Positions 9,543 through 24,500 of a stretch of DNA of 64,000 nt are shown here, piece by piece. How positions within the stretch are numbered: position 1 is the stretch's first letter; each line of letters opens with the position of its first letter. This stretch comes from Metridium senile. Its lineage: Eukaryota; Cnidaria; Anthozoa; Actiniaria; Metridiidae. Below the pieces are notes generated by a model that saw only the letters and a program-made list of their open reading frames with translations, searched no databases and was not told the DNA's origin. The DNA lies in the NCBI GenBank assembly GCA_949775045.1, contig OX459105.1:10369398-10433397 (forward strand), read 5' to 3'. The position numbers were made by a program, and so were the translations under genes.

Positions 9543-12500
9543 CTGTTGAAAAACATCCAATAAATATATATCGATGATACGACCATAACAATTAATATCA
9601 TGTATCGATCTTACTAAGGAATCAAAAGTTCCCTTCACTGTTCCCTGGGCCATCTTGCAAGGTAGCCGGGACTTTGCATCGAAGCGAGACGAACGTTAAG
9701 CTTGCAGTGATAGATACCTTTTAACACCTTGCCGTACAATTATTCACATGTCTTTATCATTGCAAGCTCAACGTTCGTCTCTCTTTAATGCAATATGTTT
9801 TATAATAACTTATAGTTAGGAAATTACTCAAGAAAGACTGATACTTACTTCATCTACAGACCTCGTTCTGTGAATAGAAACGTAGACCGTGTTAATGTAT
9901 ATAGCTCTATGCATGTATGAAATATCGTAAATTCACAATTATAATATTTTTATTCCAAATAGCTTCACTGGAATTATATTTGTAGCAATAAAAAGATTCA
10001 AAAATATTTATTTCTGCTTGCTCTTTTCTGATAGTGATGCTTAATTTTTAAGATAATTTAAGCTAGGCTTTTATTTGAAGGTCAATTGGCATTCGGTCTA
10101 TAAAGAGGGGGACATTGGGGAGTCCTCAACACCGCAAAAAAGTGTTTGACAACACCGCATCACGATGTCTTTCATCAAACACTACGAACCCAACAGCTTT
10201 AAAATTCACCGGATACCTCAGCTTTGCAAACGCAAACACGGCACACCAAAGGCATTTACATCACCGCAACACCGATGCTTCAGAATGTTTTTTACCGCAA
10301 CACCGCAAAAAAATATTCGTCAACACCGCAACACCGCAATCCCAAATGCCCAACTTCTTTGATGCAATTGTTTCCAAACCAAGAGCTAGATTTTGAGTGT
10401 ATCCCTACATGCTATTCTGGTCGAGTGTTACCAGAAACAAAAGACATCTCCCGTGGACGACATCTTAAAGGGATTCTCCTACAAGAACACTACCACTGAT
10501 GATCCAAAGAAGTGCTACTCATCTTGTATCCAAGATTGTCGTTGTAAGGCATATCAGATGAAAGATTTAAGAAGTTAGTAGCTGAATGAGGACAAGACTC
10601 TCAAAGCTGATAGCTTTGTGACTAAGTCTAGGATACGTGTACCACGATCTTCAACAGACTATGTACCAAGGGGATGTTGTACTTGATTTATTGCTATTAT
10701 TGCTATTGACGTTTTGACTTCTGACTTTTAAAAAATCTAAAAATTTTCTCTAAATCCAAAATTGCAATTTCTTATCGATACTTATAACTTAATATTATTT
10801 TAAAACAATTATTTAACTTATATTTTTTTAGGTAACTAACAACAAGTTGACTGGAATATACTTATAGCCGAACAATGTGGTTTAATTTGTTATAAAATAA
10901 GAATATTTGGAAATGCGCGCTGTCAACCTTTTTTGGAAAGCAAGTCATGGCCGCATTTGTCATTTATATGTAACAAATAAAAAGTCATATTAAAATTTAC
11001 TTATGGCTGTAGAGCAGCCGAAACAAGTCTACATTTAAAATATTAATTAGCCACACATATAGTACGATCTTCAAATTCAACTTACATAAAGAAACTGACA
11101 TTCACAGACGAGAAAAAAAAAAGATTGGATCATTACCTCTAAACACCCTTACAAGATCCACATATCAACGTTTCAAACTCCATCAACCATCACATTCCAC
11201 AACGAGGAATTTATTGATTGATTGATCAATACTACTGTTTGAGTTACTATTAACAATTTAGACAAAAACTTCCCTTACCGTTTGTACTTGAATCCAACCA
11301 GAGCTAAAACGATAATGACAACAAGTAGATCTATCACAATTCCTACAGTAACTCCTACAACGCTTGAGCTGCTCGTTGACTTGGCGTTCTTTGTCGGTTC
11401 TAAAGAGCATTCAAAAACACATGAATACTTAATGAAATGGATTTACTTTTTATTTTGAATATTTTCGAAAAATATGCAAAAAAATAACCTAGATCTAGAC
11501 GTTTAAAAGTAGTTTACAGCATTTGCGTGCATGTTGCATCGGCTATACAATCACGCACATTCGACTTGTGATTGTATCTGCCGATACAACATGGTCACTA
11601 ATGTTGTAAACATTACAAACCTCCTCAGGATTTTCTACAATTCAAATATCTGTTTTTGGTGGCATTTTGACATAAGAGAATACGCCTTTTTACTGTTCAT
11701 TGATCAACCTCTGCCCCGATAGTGTGTAATATATTCTTTAGAAGTTGACTACAGCTCGTGTTAATTTAAGGAGTGTACACATTATCAAACAATTGAAACA
11801 CTTAAGAATTCCAAGATCTGCAGTCAATTTCAAAAAAATATGTTTCACGCTATTGAGGCTAACGTCAATGGACGAGCACGCCGTGAAATGGTATAACTAT
11901 TACAAAAACAGTGCAGTAAACATCTCCCTTGTTCTGACTGATATGTTTGTAAGGTCTTATCACCTGGAGAAAGCCTGATTGTGGCAACATATGCGATGTC
12001 ACTCGAGTAACGTTTCTATAACGAAAAAAAAGGAGCGATCAAAAGATGACAAAACAAACCAAGAAAGGGAGATGTACCAAAAGAAACTGAACTAAATAGA
12101 GAAGAAATACAATTTCAATCGATGGATATCGCAGGAAGGAAGAAAGGAAGGAAGGAAGGAAGGAAGGAAGGAAGGAAGGAAGGAAGGAAGGAAGGAAGGA
12201 AGGAAGGAAGGAAGGAAGGAAGGAAGGAAGGAAGGAAGGAAGAAAGGAAGCAAGGAAGGAAGGAAGGAAGGAAGTTAGGAAGAAAGGAATGAAGGAAGTC
12301 AACTCACTCCTCCGTGACTTGTGATTACCCTCTCGGCAATAGTATAAGTTCCACCCTTTTGCAGAGGAACATTTTTATAGATGCCATACATCTTATCATC
12401 CCCGATTATAAATACTTTGGAAGCCTTCAACTGGTCAGGTGCTATTTCTGCTGTGATGTAGAACGTCTGATCCTTCTTCTTGGCATTTTCGTAGTTATTG

Positions 12501-15500
12501 AGAGGTTCCGGTAATTCCTTTAAAATTTGGTTTTCATTGGTGATAACAATGACTTGGTACAAGCTGTAACGACAATAAAAACTAACTTACTTCACGTTTC
12601 TCCAGTTCCCGAAATAAATAACGTAGAGACTATCTGAAGCGTATTTACAGTCACTGTGAGCATGAGCAGAGTTGTGTGCCAAAATATTTAACGTAGAGGG
12701 AGTCTTTGTCTCCCAAAAAGATCTTTCCTGGATTCGCTTCACTGATGATAAAACAATATAGATTCAAGATTTATATTCACGATTTAAGTTTATACCTATA
12801 GTGCACTTGGCTCTTGGAATAACCTATCGCCTATCGCTTGTGGCGATGACAACCTTTTTTGAAATAGGTGTAATTTCGTCAATATAGTGGCCAGACTATA
12901 TATACAATTAGATAGTTGTCTGCTTTTTACATTCATTTGGTTTATCGAATGGTTAGTTGGCTGGTTTGTTGGTTGGTTTGTTTGTTGGTCGGTTGGTTGG
13001 ATAAATAGTTGATTTTATCGCTTGATGCCTGCCGTCTATTATCATACCTTAGTGGTCCATTGTATGGTTTTACTTCCCACAATGTGATATTCAAACTGTC
13101 GTTTAGAATAACAACTGTCCCTTGTGGTGTTACAGGCTCTGCCAAATAAATTAAATTACTTTAGCATACTTTCACCAACATAAATAATTACACTCAGAAC
13201 TAAATAGTTCAGTTAGTTTTGGCAAACTGTCCATAAGGGGAAGGTGTTTAGTTTTGATTCAATTTTTGCAAACTATCCCCGAACTCGTCGATTTTTGCAC
13301 TGCTCGAAATTTTCCTTGTCCATTGTGTACTCTATGGAACATGTTTCAAAGTCAACTCGCAAAGAAAAATTTCATTTTCTAATAACTTCTCGGACATGTT
13401 TGCGTAACCATAAACCACGTGCTGATCCAACACCGTTGCTCAAAATGTTGACACGATAAAACCAAACTTAGATAATTAATCGAATTGCATTTCCTGCTTA
13501 AGCAAAGTGTAGGGGGAGTGGGGACGTCATTTCGGTGGACGTTTGTGATGTTCGAATAAAAGAGTCGACCGTAGTTGGAGGCAACCTAAAAGGGCGGGCG
13601 CCACTCCTCTCCCAACTTTACCACAGCAATATAATTATGCTGGTACCAATTTATAATCCTGGGTGGAGAGGCAATTTGGAAGTGAAACATTTTTCCCAAT
13701 GACATAACGTAGCTAGACGCCTGTGCCAGGAATCGAGCCTGGGCCGGTCAACCAAGGATCATATCCACTGACCGCTAGGCCACAACGTTTTCCTTGATAC
13801 ATCAGTATACTATATAATCTCACAATCTCTCTTAATTTTGGGAACATGAGGAACATAGAGGACCGTTGACATGTGCGGAAGTATATAAAGACTCGTGTAA
13901 GCGATTTTGCCACGATTTTGCCGCTATTATATAAATTAACATCGATACCACCACATGAACTACTTTAGCAAGCTTGTTCGGACCTTAGGGGTGCAGCGGG
14001 GAGCATCCTCTTTTGGAAGGATTTTTATTGACATTTCCTTCTCAATAACTTTCCAATATATGCCAAGAGTGTTTCCCAATTATGATGGCACAACCAGTCC
14101 TAAACATGATGCACCCCTCCTTAATAATTCCTTGAATGTACACCTGCAATTATTGTTGTAAACGTTGACGTGTTACAGCCGTTCTCAGTCACACGTTCAT
14201 TTAAAACATTGCTGTCTAAACTTGATTTTGGTGGACGTCAAACAACGATATTTCCAAGGAAACTCAGCCAAAATAGTACATTGCCGAACGGCGATAAATA
14301 TGCATTACGAGTAATTTGTTTAAATTAGATATAATTTTGACAGAATTGAATCTTCTATTTGTCTTTTTATCAAACCTTTTCGTCCTAGAATACTCGGAAA
14401 TCAATATTGGAGAAATAAAAATCGATTTAACCCATTTTACGGGTAGAAACTTTACTTACGAGTTTATCTCTGATCTGCAACGGACATTTTCAGGCACGTG
14501 TTGCCTTGGAAATACATTGATTGACGTCCACCAAAATCAAGTTTAGACGGCAATGTTTTAAATGGACCAGTGCACGTGTGACTGAGAACGGTTGTAATGA
14601 GCATGTGTTTAATTATTAAAAGATACATACTAGCAATGTTTGTGCTTGCTGCTGCTAAGCGACTCTTGTTACTTTCGCCACAAGCTGTCGACACTATTAC
14701 CCAGAACTCATAGTGCGTCCCAGGTTGTAGATTATCGATCTTTAGAGTAGTTTTGCTGCCATCTCGGCTCGCTTTCTTAGAATCGCTGTATGAAGTCCAG
14801 TATGTCGGCTTGGAACCTTCAAGGTAAATCTTTAAAAAGCAATCATGGAAAATGATAAAGGACTATTATGCGTTAGTATGCAGAAGATTCTTAACATTAT
14901 TTATTCAGAGGTTTGTACTGCACTAAATGTATATATTTTTGTGTAAAAAGTTATGGTAATTTTATATAGTACTTCAACGTTTTGTACTTCGAAAGAGTAA
15001 GTAATTAAGTATATATATATTGTGAACATAATATTATTAATCGCACTTAAATTGTCGTAAAAGATTATTATCACCTAGCGATGAATCACAGTTTAACATT
15101 AAGGACAGGACTTGTTTGTGTGTTGTGCCAGTAGTAGGATGGTATGTCCCGTTTTGCACACGCCCTTTTGAACTTTTTTCTCCTTTCTATTCTGATATAA
15201 ATATAATTTATGTTGTCAATATGGTCAATAATGCTGTTAAAAAAAAAAATTAAAAAATTAAAAACTTGCTTAAATACCTGGTAGCTTTTCACATCTTCTG
15301 TCATTCCCCTTGGTTTCTCCCATTTCAAGGTAATAAAGGTTTGGCCTTCTTCGACTGATCTCAAGTTAATAGGTTCATCAGGTTCTATATATAAAGAAAA
15401 CGAATATCAAAAATTAAATTAAAAACGTCAAGTCAACCACAAATCATGCATTGCGCGCTTTTCATTGTCAAATAAATGCTCGGGGATATTTTCCTTGCCA

Positions 15501-18500
15501 TGCAAAATGGCGGAGTTTTAGGTTGGTTAAGTGAATCCGTTTCTATCGGCCTTTGAATAAATGCAAGATGGTTCATAATAATCGTAATAAGTTCACCAAT
15601 GGTATTTCTTAAAGTTTTTCGAAGGTTTTGAAAATTTATAAGCCTTTAATTATTGATGCATAGTTTGAATACGTATACAATGGTCGCTACTGATCTGCCC
15701 GTCTGACATTGACCGAAACGTCATTTGTTTCATTCGAACTGTGAAAAGTTATATCTCTGAAACGTTATATTTCTGAAATTGCTTAATTTGAAATATAATC
15801 ACAAATAATAATCATTTACTGAAGCGTTTCCAGTACAAAAAATACACGTAAAAAAAGAAATACTGACATTTAAAGTAAAACAATTAAGAGAAGAAGAAGA
15901 AGTAAAAAGAAGAAGGAGAAGGAGGAGGAGGAGGAGAAGAAGAAGAAGAAGAAGAAGAAATTGAAACTGAAAATTGATAATTGAATTACGAGTACACATC
16001 GCGATGCAACGATTTTTATTTGGTCAAAGAAAAAGATGTTCGGCACTCACTTGACGTGATAATAGTATAAGTAGCATTAGGCCCTGCACCAGCCGCTGTA
16101 AAACCTGCTACTCGCACATTGTACTCTGCACAAAGCCTCAGGTTAGATAGCACGAACTGGGATCCTTGTGTCGTTTTGGAAAAGATTTCTCCCATTGAGG
16201 GCATTCTCTTTGTTCGTCTAATGTGCTTTAACGTCCAGCTTATTTTGTATTCAGTGATTATGCCATTGGCTTCTTTCCTTGTCAACGGCTGCCAAAAGAC
16301 GATAAACCTTGTGTCGTTTATTTTTGAGACACAGATGTTTCGTGGTGCAATGGAAGGCACTAGTAATAATAACAAAAGACAATTGGTATCGTTAAATGTA
16401 ATTTTAGTCATAAACATCACCATCATCGTCGTGATCGTCATCATTATTGTCATCATTATAATCATTACCATCATCAACAACATCATCAGCATCATCATTA
16501 TCATCGTCGTCGTTGTCATGATCACCATCATCTTCATTATCATCACCATCATCATCACCATAACGATCACCTTCACCACCATCATCATCACGATCTCCAC
16601 TGATCACCACCGCCATCATACTATATCAGTATGGAAGAGGACACCAACGATAACTTTGTAAAGGATAAACATTTATGTGATTGCTATCAAACAAGAAACT
16701 AGAGCGAAAACACTGTATTCATGAAATAAAATAAAATTGCTAATGACTGTGTATAGGTTTTGAATTAGTTCCTATTAGTCACTGTCGCAGACAAGTAAAG
16801 ATGTAATGAGGTATTGTTTCCTTTTATATTGATGTTTTTGATTGAGTGACAGTGACTAAATGGTGACAAAATAGAAACTAATATAGTTAGTAACTATTTT
16901 TTTTTTCGGTCTATTCATGTACTTCATGCATTTTAACTATCATTATATTCGTTCCTCTCATACCCACTCTTACACCTGTAGTAAAATAATCCTTATTTGT
17001 CAAAATAGCTAAGGTCTATACTCTTACGTTTGGCTATAAGTTAAGCAATAGAGCGAAAACACTAGAACCATGAAATAAAATTAAAACAAAATAGTTACTA
17101 ACTAATTGTTTTTATTTAGTGACTATTTAGTCAGTATATCACACAACCAGAAACATCAAATACAAAAGGAAACAATACCTCATTACTTGTCTTTTATAGT
17201 AACTAATAGTCGCTAAATAAAAACTATTAAACACGTACTAACAATTTGATTTTGTTTCATGGTTCTAGTGTTTTCGCTCTATACCAACAGTCAATCACAA
17301 ACTAATATGAAATACTAGGATTAGTTCAAATGAGGCTTTACGGCCCTTTACTACTACGAATATGAAATAATTAAAAGCGAAGCCTACACAAATCTTGAAT
17401 TACAAATTCATATTTACCGTCTTCTTTGGTGATTGGATTTACAATGTTGCTTTCAGGGCCATAGTACAATGTGTTCCCAACAGAAATAGTTATGGCATAT
17501 CTTGTGTACTTTTTTAATTTGGTCAGCACTGTAACTCGAACGTTCCCAACGTTTTTGAAGAGGTTGGTCCCATCTTGGTCAGCGTATGTAATTCTAAAAC
17601 CATGGAATGGTCCATTTAATTTATCATTACCAGCAAACTGCATGGGAAACACAAGCATTATCATTAGGGGTGACCATTAGATTTTCGAGGGGGGATTGGG
17701 CAAATACCAAAAAAAAATTCGAGCACAGCATTAAAGAAAAAAAAAAAACATGCACAGCAACAATGACAAAAAATATTCGTGCAAGTTGAAAATAAAAACC
17801 TGCACATACGTAGAATGGGAAAAAAATATCCTGCAAAAAAAATGTTGCCCAACCTCAAAAATCTAATGGTCCAACCAATCCTATCAGAGAATTACTAAAG
17901 TTTGCATGAATTGCAGCAGACACCCGGTAGAAAATAGTTTCAATTGGTCAACAGGCTACCAAAGTCTCCGCCCAGTTAACTTGTGTGATTGAACACTTTG
18001 TTGGCTTTTTCGGTAGCATATCAATAGACCATTGTTAAGGATTGGTTTAAGGTAGTTCGGGACTTATGGATTCCTTCGATATAATTTTTTTAAACTTTTT
18101 CCACATAAAATATGACATAAGTAGAGCTCAAAACTGAAATAAAAGGGGGGTCACCGTGTTCGTTTTAGAACTGTGAGGGGTGGTGTAAGGCACTTTTTTG
18201 CCTAATCTGGTTCCAAAATATGCTCACTAAATTCGTTAGAAATAAAATTACTACAATAACCAGCAATATCTTTACTCAAATATTACGACAGATTCTCATA
18301 AAAATTTTTACTATTGTTATCATATCTTCTAGCCTTTGAAAAGCAAAGATTTGGTTATTTAATGAACGATTCAAAGTATTACCAGAGTCATTTTTTGTGG
18401 TCATAATCCTACAAAAGTCAAAACTAAGATGGAATGCTCTCTAAAACGATATAATTTTTTTTTTTAAGATTCAAAACGATTATCATATGAGCAATGTGAA

Positions 18501-21500
18501 AAGCGAAAAAAAATTGGGGGTCACCGTATTAATAGGCGAGTTATAAGCGACCGAATCCATTTTTCTTGTCAAAAAACACGGCAACGGTCCGCGCGGGACT
18601 GGGTTTTAGTACTTTAAACATCTTCTTGAAACTTGTCAAATTGTCATTGTCATCTCCAGAAACCTTTAGACCTATTTTGTATTTGTTTTAGGACTAAAGA
18701 CGTCAAAATCATATTTTATCTATTCATTTTTACAAAGTCGTAAATTTGTTGTTTTGAGACTAAACAGCGACCATGTCAAGTAGTTTTTGACAGCTGTTGC
18801 TGGTTTACAAATCAGCCTCGATAGCGCAGCCCCAGATTTGCTACCTGTACGCAGGCTAAATATATTCTTACAGAATTGACTACAGCCTAGGGCATTCTCA
18901 AGTTTTTTAATTGATTGATATTGCTTAAATTTCCGCGAGGTATTAACAAATTCTAAATAATTCTACTACTGAACTACTAACTGCGAGTTCCCATTCAATA
19001 CTTCAATACAATTATATGCAGAAGGTGGTAAAATGTATAAAAAAAAATAAAACGTTAGAGCTACTATACTCAAGTTGTTTTGAATAGAGATTGTTTAACA
19101 TACTGTCCATGATATTTTGATGGTTTTGTCGATGACTCCGGCGTTGCATACAACACAGATCTTTCTTCTGGTTCTACAAATAAAACAGCCACGAGTCAGT
19201 CGTTTTTGAGGTGAGTAAGTGGGAATACATCGAGTTACTCAATTATTTTAAAACTAATAACAGTGCGAATATTAATAAATTGTGGATTTTCTAAATGCAA
19301 CTGAGACGATTGGCTGATTTGTAGACAGATAATCTCTGTGTAGTTGGAGAGGTGATAGTTTCTCATGAACGTTAACTGAAATATTTCTGGGTGCCCACGG
19401 TTTTTCGATTTGCACTATCATAATTCATGAGGAACTGACAACAGAAATCATAGCCTTGAATCAGGTTGTATGTTGGATTTAAAAACGTCCTGATTTGCAT
19501 AAGGTTTAACTTGAATTTCCTTGGCCAGATTTACTTTTAACTTAAACAAATGAGTAAAAAGCGAAAGAATTAGATTAATTTGGAGTGTTATAAGTAATTC
19601 AAAATTATTGTGTCCGATCTGTATGAGATATAAAACGACTAGTCTTCTGACTCACATATATTTACTATACGTGTCTTTGGGGAATGTACCTTACCTGCAA
19701 TGAGTGTTTGCACTGTCTTAATGCTGCTCCACATTCCTACTCCCACAGCACTGGTTGCTCTCATTCTAATGGCATAATTCGTGTAAGGCTTGAGGTACTC
19801 AAATTCACTCGAACGTTTAAAGGGTTGAACATTGAAGGATATCCAGACGGTGATATTTCGAAACTCGATGACGTATAACTTGATGCTACCTATATCATCT
19901 GATACGACTGATGACCAGCTCACTCCCAATGACCTTTTTTGAGGAGAAAGTGAGATTTGTGGAGATTTTGGAACGTCTGTTAACGAAACAAATATGTTTA
20001 TAAACTTTTGTGAATAATTTTTACATTGCATTGGAGCTGTAAAAGCTGTTGTCAGCAAAGATCGATCGAATATAAGAGTGTAAAAAAAGATTTCGCTCCA
20101 ATTTTAACCATAGGTAGGCCCTAATGTAAGAAGAACTGCTATGTAGTTAGTTTGGTAAAATATCGCTTAGTTTTCGAGAAAATTTTGAAAGCTTATCCTA
20201 AGAAAACTAAAGAAAGACCTCAAAATTGTTAAATAGTATTTTAAAAAACATTTTGAAGACTTTTATGAACTTTCATAAAATCCTTCGATTTTAAGGTGCT
20301 TCCCAGTAGTTATTTATTGAACACACTTCCCATTTTCATTTAGCGAGATCAATATAGATCAATATAGATTTTGCAACAGATACAAAGCATAGATGGAATT
20401 TTTGATTGATGTAAATTTCAAATCAATTGGTGTCGCTATGGCAACATAACACAAAGATGGCGGGAAAACGTTTTTATAAAATATCTCGCATTTTCGATGA
20501 GTTTCAGAAAAATAACTATATAGGTATAAAACGTCACATTCATTAATTAGAATGTTTGATATGATTAGGGCAATTTTGAATAATTTGCAAAAACATTCTT
20601 TTTGCGATTTATTTGAAATCGCTCTAATCAAACATCCTAACTATGGTCAGAATAATAGCGCATGAATGTGAAGTTTATCACCTATATAGTCATTCTTCTG
20701 AAACTCATCGAAAAGCGAGATATTTTAGAAAAACTATTTCCGCCATCTTTGTTTCACATGTAAGTTTTCATAGCAACACCAATTGAGTTGAAATTTACAT
20801 CAATCAAAACTTCAATCTATGCTTTGTATCTGGTGCAAAATACATCTTTATCAGATTAAGGAAATTTGATCAATTCGCTAAATAAAAATTGGAAGTGTGG
20901 TCATTAAAAAACTACTGGGAAACACCTTAAATGAATTTATTTCTAGAGAACACTTTTAAGTGAAATTATTCAAATATTTTTTCCATGAGCTACGAAACAT
21001 TTTTCACAAAAAAAACATTTCAAGACTAAGTTTTAATAATGGCCTCTAGGAATCATACATTTCGACTCTTGCCACGAATTTGCGAAAATGTCTGTTTGTG
21101 CTTACTGTCGCTCGTAAAAAGACTTGTTCCGGGATAAATTTTTGGGATGTAGGGAAAAGCATTTTGTTTTCTAAGCATATTTAAAATCATGCAGTGGCCT
21201 TGAGTAGAGGATTTCGCATCCTCTGATTGCTTTCCATAGCATTTGATATCCTTGGATATCATTGGATATTTACTGTTTTGAGTCAAGCACGAGCATAACA
21301 ACACAATAAACAAACTAAACTCACATATAGTCAATGCCCGATCCTTCTTTATCTGTACTAAATGTATGCAAATGAAAACATTAAATTTCAGAAGTACTTA
21401 CTCAAATTGACAGTTGCCTGAGCAGTTTGCTCAGCTGGTTGACCACTTGGCACTTCGGCCGGAAATGTCGCCCTACATGTTATGTTTTTCATACATGTAA

Positions 21501-24500
21501 CAGTCCTCTTGTTAGGGTTTAGTCTTGTGCAGCTGTAATATTTTACCACATGTTCAGCAGAATTAAACTTTACTGGGAAGCTTGGTCGTGATGCATTGGC
21601 TATCTTTGCGCCCTGGTGAAACCATTGAACATCAGGTGTTGGTGTTCCGGTCAGCGAGCACGTTAATGTCTGAAAACTGCCTTTGGTACTCGGAATAGTT
21701 ATTTGTTTTGTGTTTATGGTTACTATCGGTGTTACAACTGAAATTTGTAATAAGACAGCATGGTTATTATTATAGATTATAACATGATTGAGTCGGTTTT
21801 CATTGTTATTTATAGAGCTTTATATCGCGTATTACCCTGGTCATTACCAATTCCAGACCTTTATACCGATATTGCCCTCGTACTAGGAGGTCTTTATAGA
21901 GATATTGCCCTAGTAGTTTGATAAATTACAGTAGGATCGAACCCGACAGCTTCCATATATCTGTACCCTTAGCTACTTTACCCACTAGACTACTGACCTA
22001 ATTGATGGAAACTTTTAAATGAAAATACGTTTTGTCTGCGATGATAATGTTCATTAGCTTTACCATCATATAATTGAGAAGCCATTGTTTAAGATTTCCT
22101 TCTGGGATTTCAGCAATAATATTCACATTGTTGATGCCCCTTGGAATTTTTATGTGTGCAAAACCTTTGTCAATCATGTAATACGTTTGTAATAAGTCAG
22201 ATAAAAACCTCGAATGTATGCGATAAGTCTATAAAGACATCGGGGCCTACTGCCCTCGGGCTTATATGGTTTATTGCCTCCATTCTTGGTATTTATCCCA
22301 ATAATAATCATTGAACGTCTGTATAACCATCATCGCCATCGCCATCGCAATCGTGTCATCACCATCACCATCACATGCGTCATTTCAATGTCATACATCA
22401 CGTACCGTAATCACACCCATACAAGTCAAACCGTAGACAACGCCCTCCTGTGCTTGTCCGAGGAAGTATTCTGACGTAACGTGCTGCTATTGGTCGACGT
22501 AGCCAGTTCACTACTACGTCTTTCCTGTTACTGTTTCCCGTAAAAAGCTGAAAGAATAGAACAAAAAAGGAAGCAAACAAAAACATAAATCGATGTTATA
22601 AGTTAAATCAATAAAATAATAGGTGAGAGCAACAACAAAAAAATAGACGCTCAATGAGCGCATGTGCCTACTGAATAGTGTGAATAGAAAATCGTAAGCA
22701 AAAGTAAATATAATTACTAGTTTATAGCCCTTCCATCGGAATATTTTGTAAAGACACGTCCAATGAGCAGTGCATAATATTAAATTATTGGTATTTTGGA
22801 AATGTAAATATTATGCTAGAAATGATGTGGTATGCTATTGTGCTTCTACAGTCGCACACAGATTACATATATTGACAGTGCAGTGCAATTTGTTGGAACA
22901 AATGGAATTAGTCTTTGGAGCAGAAGCAAGAGTAGTGCAATCATATGAGGAAATTGTATGGAAAAAGTTTTCAAGAACCATAATGTTTATTCGACTGCTT
23001 TTTTATGTAATAGAGTTAAACTGAAATACAAGAGAGATAGATCAAGTCTTTTAATTAATTCCTTTCCCACTAAATTACAAAAGTCAAGACCTGAACTTGG
23101 CAGTGTTTACATAGACCTGATGAATAAAAAAGAAAACATAATTAATTAATCAACACTTTCGGTTTACAAAAGATGAAGCAGAGCAATAAATAGTTGAAGT
23201 TTTGAACTTTGAAAAGTTAGTCCTTTAATAGTGATATATAGTCAATGAATTATTTGCTTATTGAATTTGGGTTGAATATGATTTGGAGAAACATGAAAAC
23301 TCAATGTGAAGCTGTTAGCTTTTTGTTGCTGTTCATCGTCTTGTTGGTTTTGAATATTGTGCACAAAGAAAATTATTTTCCACCTATTTTTTGTCAGATG
23401 TAGTTTATAGGGTTGTAGTTTTCAATTTTATACAGCAGTTTGAAAAAAATATTCATTTTTTTAGTCTAGAATGTTAGCTCTATATCAATAACAATAATGG
23501 TTGTTGTCTAGAAGGATTTTTTATTATTTTTGCCTTATTTTCTCTCTCTTCAATGTGCACATAATCTTGTGCAGCATTATTTCCAACAGATCACTTTTTG
23601 TACGTTTGATTTTGGCATACATTGTCATTAGAATTATCGACAATGTCATAAGAATGCTCAAATTTAATAATCATGATGAAAGGTAGTAGAACCTGTAAAT
23701 ATACAGGTCTGTCATTTTCCTTGTATATACAACTTGAGGATGTCTTGAATATCCTTCGAGGTTGAATTAATATCCCACTGAATGGGGCTGATTTATTCCA
23801 CAATGTGACTCAGTTTTCCTACAAAGAGGCTCATTCATTCTCATGAGAGGCTCATGCATTCCCTAACGTAGTTTTCAGTTCGGTTTTTGTTGTTTGGGAT
23901 CTGCAAACGGAGCTGATTCATCGAAAATACTGAGCGAGCGATTTTGCTGACTCATAAATCCCGGCGTAAATATCGGCCAAAAAGCTAAATAAAACTTGAA
24001 AAACCTTTCATTTATTCAATTACAAAAGCTGTGATAAGTAAAAGTTTGAATTATTTTTCGAAAAATAAACTTTACTTACCGAAAATCGAAGAAACTTGTG
24101 ATCTTGAAGTCCCACAACTTCCCGGTCAGGTTTGTCAAAGGTTCCAGAGATCAAGATCAATTGCAAGCATGAGGTATTATCGATTGACATTTGTTTTCCT
24201 TCGTGAAGGAATCGAAATAACGAATGCGAGCTAGTCGATAACTATTGGTTACAAAGTTAATCGAATAGATATTGATTGGCTTCGAAGGAGGCTTCGTGTG
24301 GAGTTACGGGTATATACTTCGTGTGGTCTCATATCAATCACTTATAGTTGACAAAACGAATAAAACGACTACATGCACATTCAGCAATGAAGTATATACC
24401 GATTTCTTACAGCCTTACAACCTTACAACCTTACACGACTCGATGACATAGTGGCTACGCATTCCCAGAATGCAGTAGCCACAACAATTCAAACAAAACA

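Noticed and set aside
9543..9653. ATG at 9651-9653 as start of a separate 173-residue gene
   Set aside because: A good acceptor at 9543-9544, exact phase match with the upstream microexon and repeat-like sequence upstream show that 9132-9542 is the last exon of the receptor.
12039..12302. Leu/Pro/Ser-rich minus-strand frame
   Set aside because: It is the (AAGG)n repeat in an intron.
13716..13790. Functional tRNA gene on the minus strand
   Set aside because: A and B boxes and the T-arm are good, but the acceptor stem is bulged, the anticodon arm is irregular, and a SINE-like body follows.
16016..16661. 180-194 residue open frames rich in Met, Ile or Asp
   Set aside because: Most of their length is the ATC microsatellite. 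Only the part at 16051-16359 on the minus strand is a real exon (FN3 domain 3).
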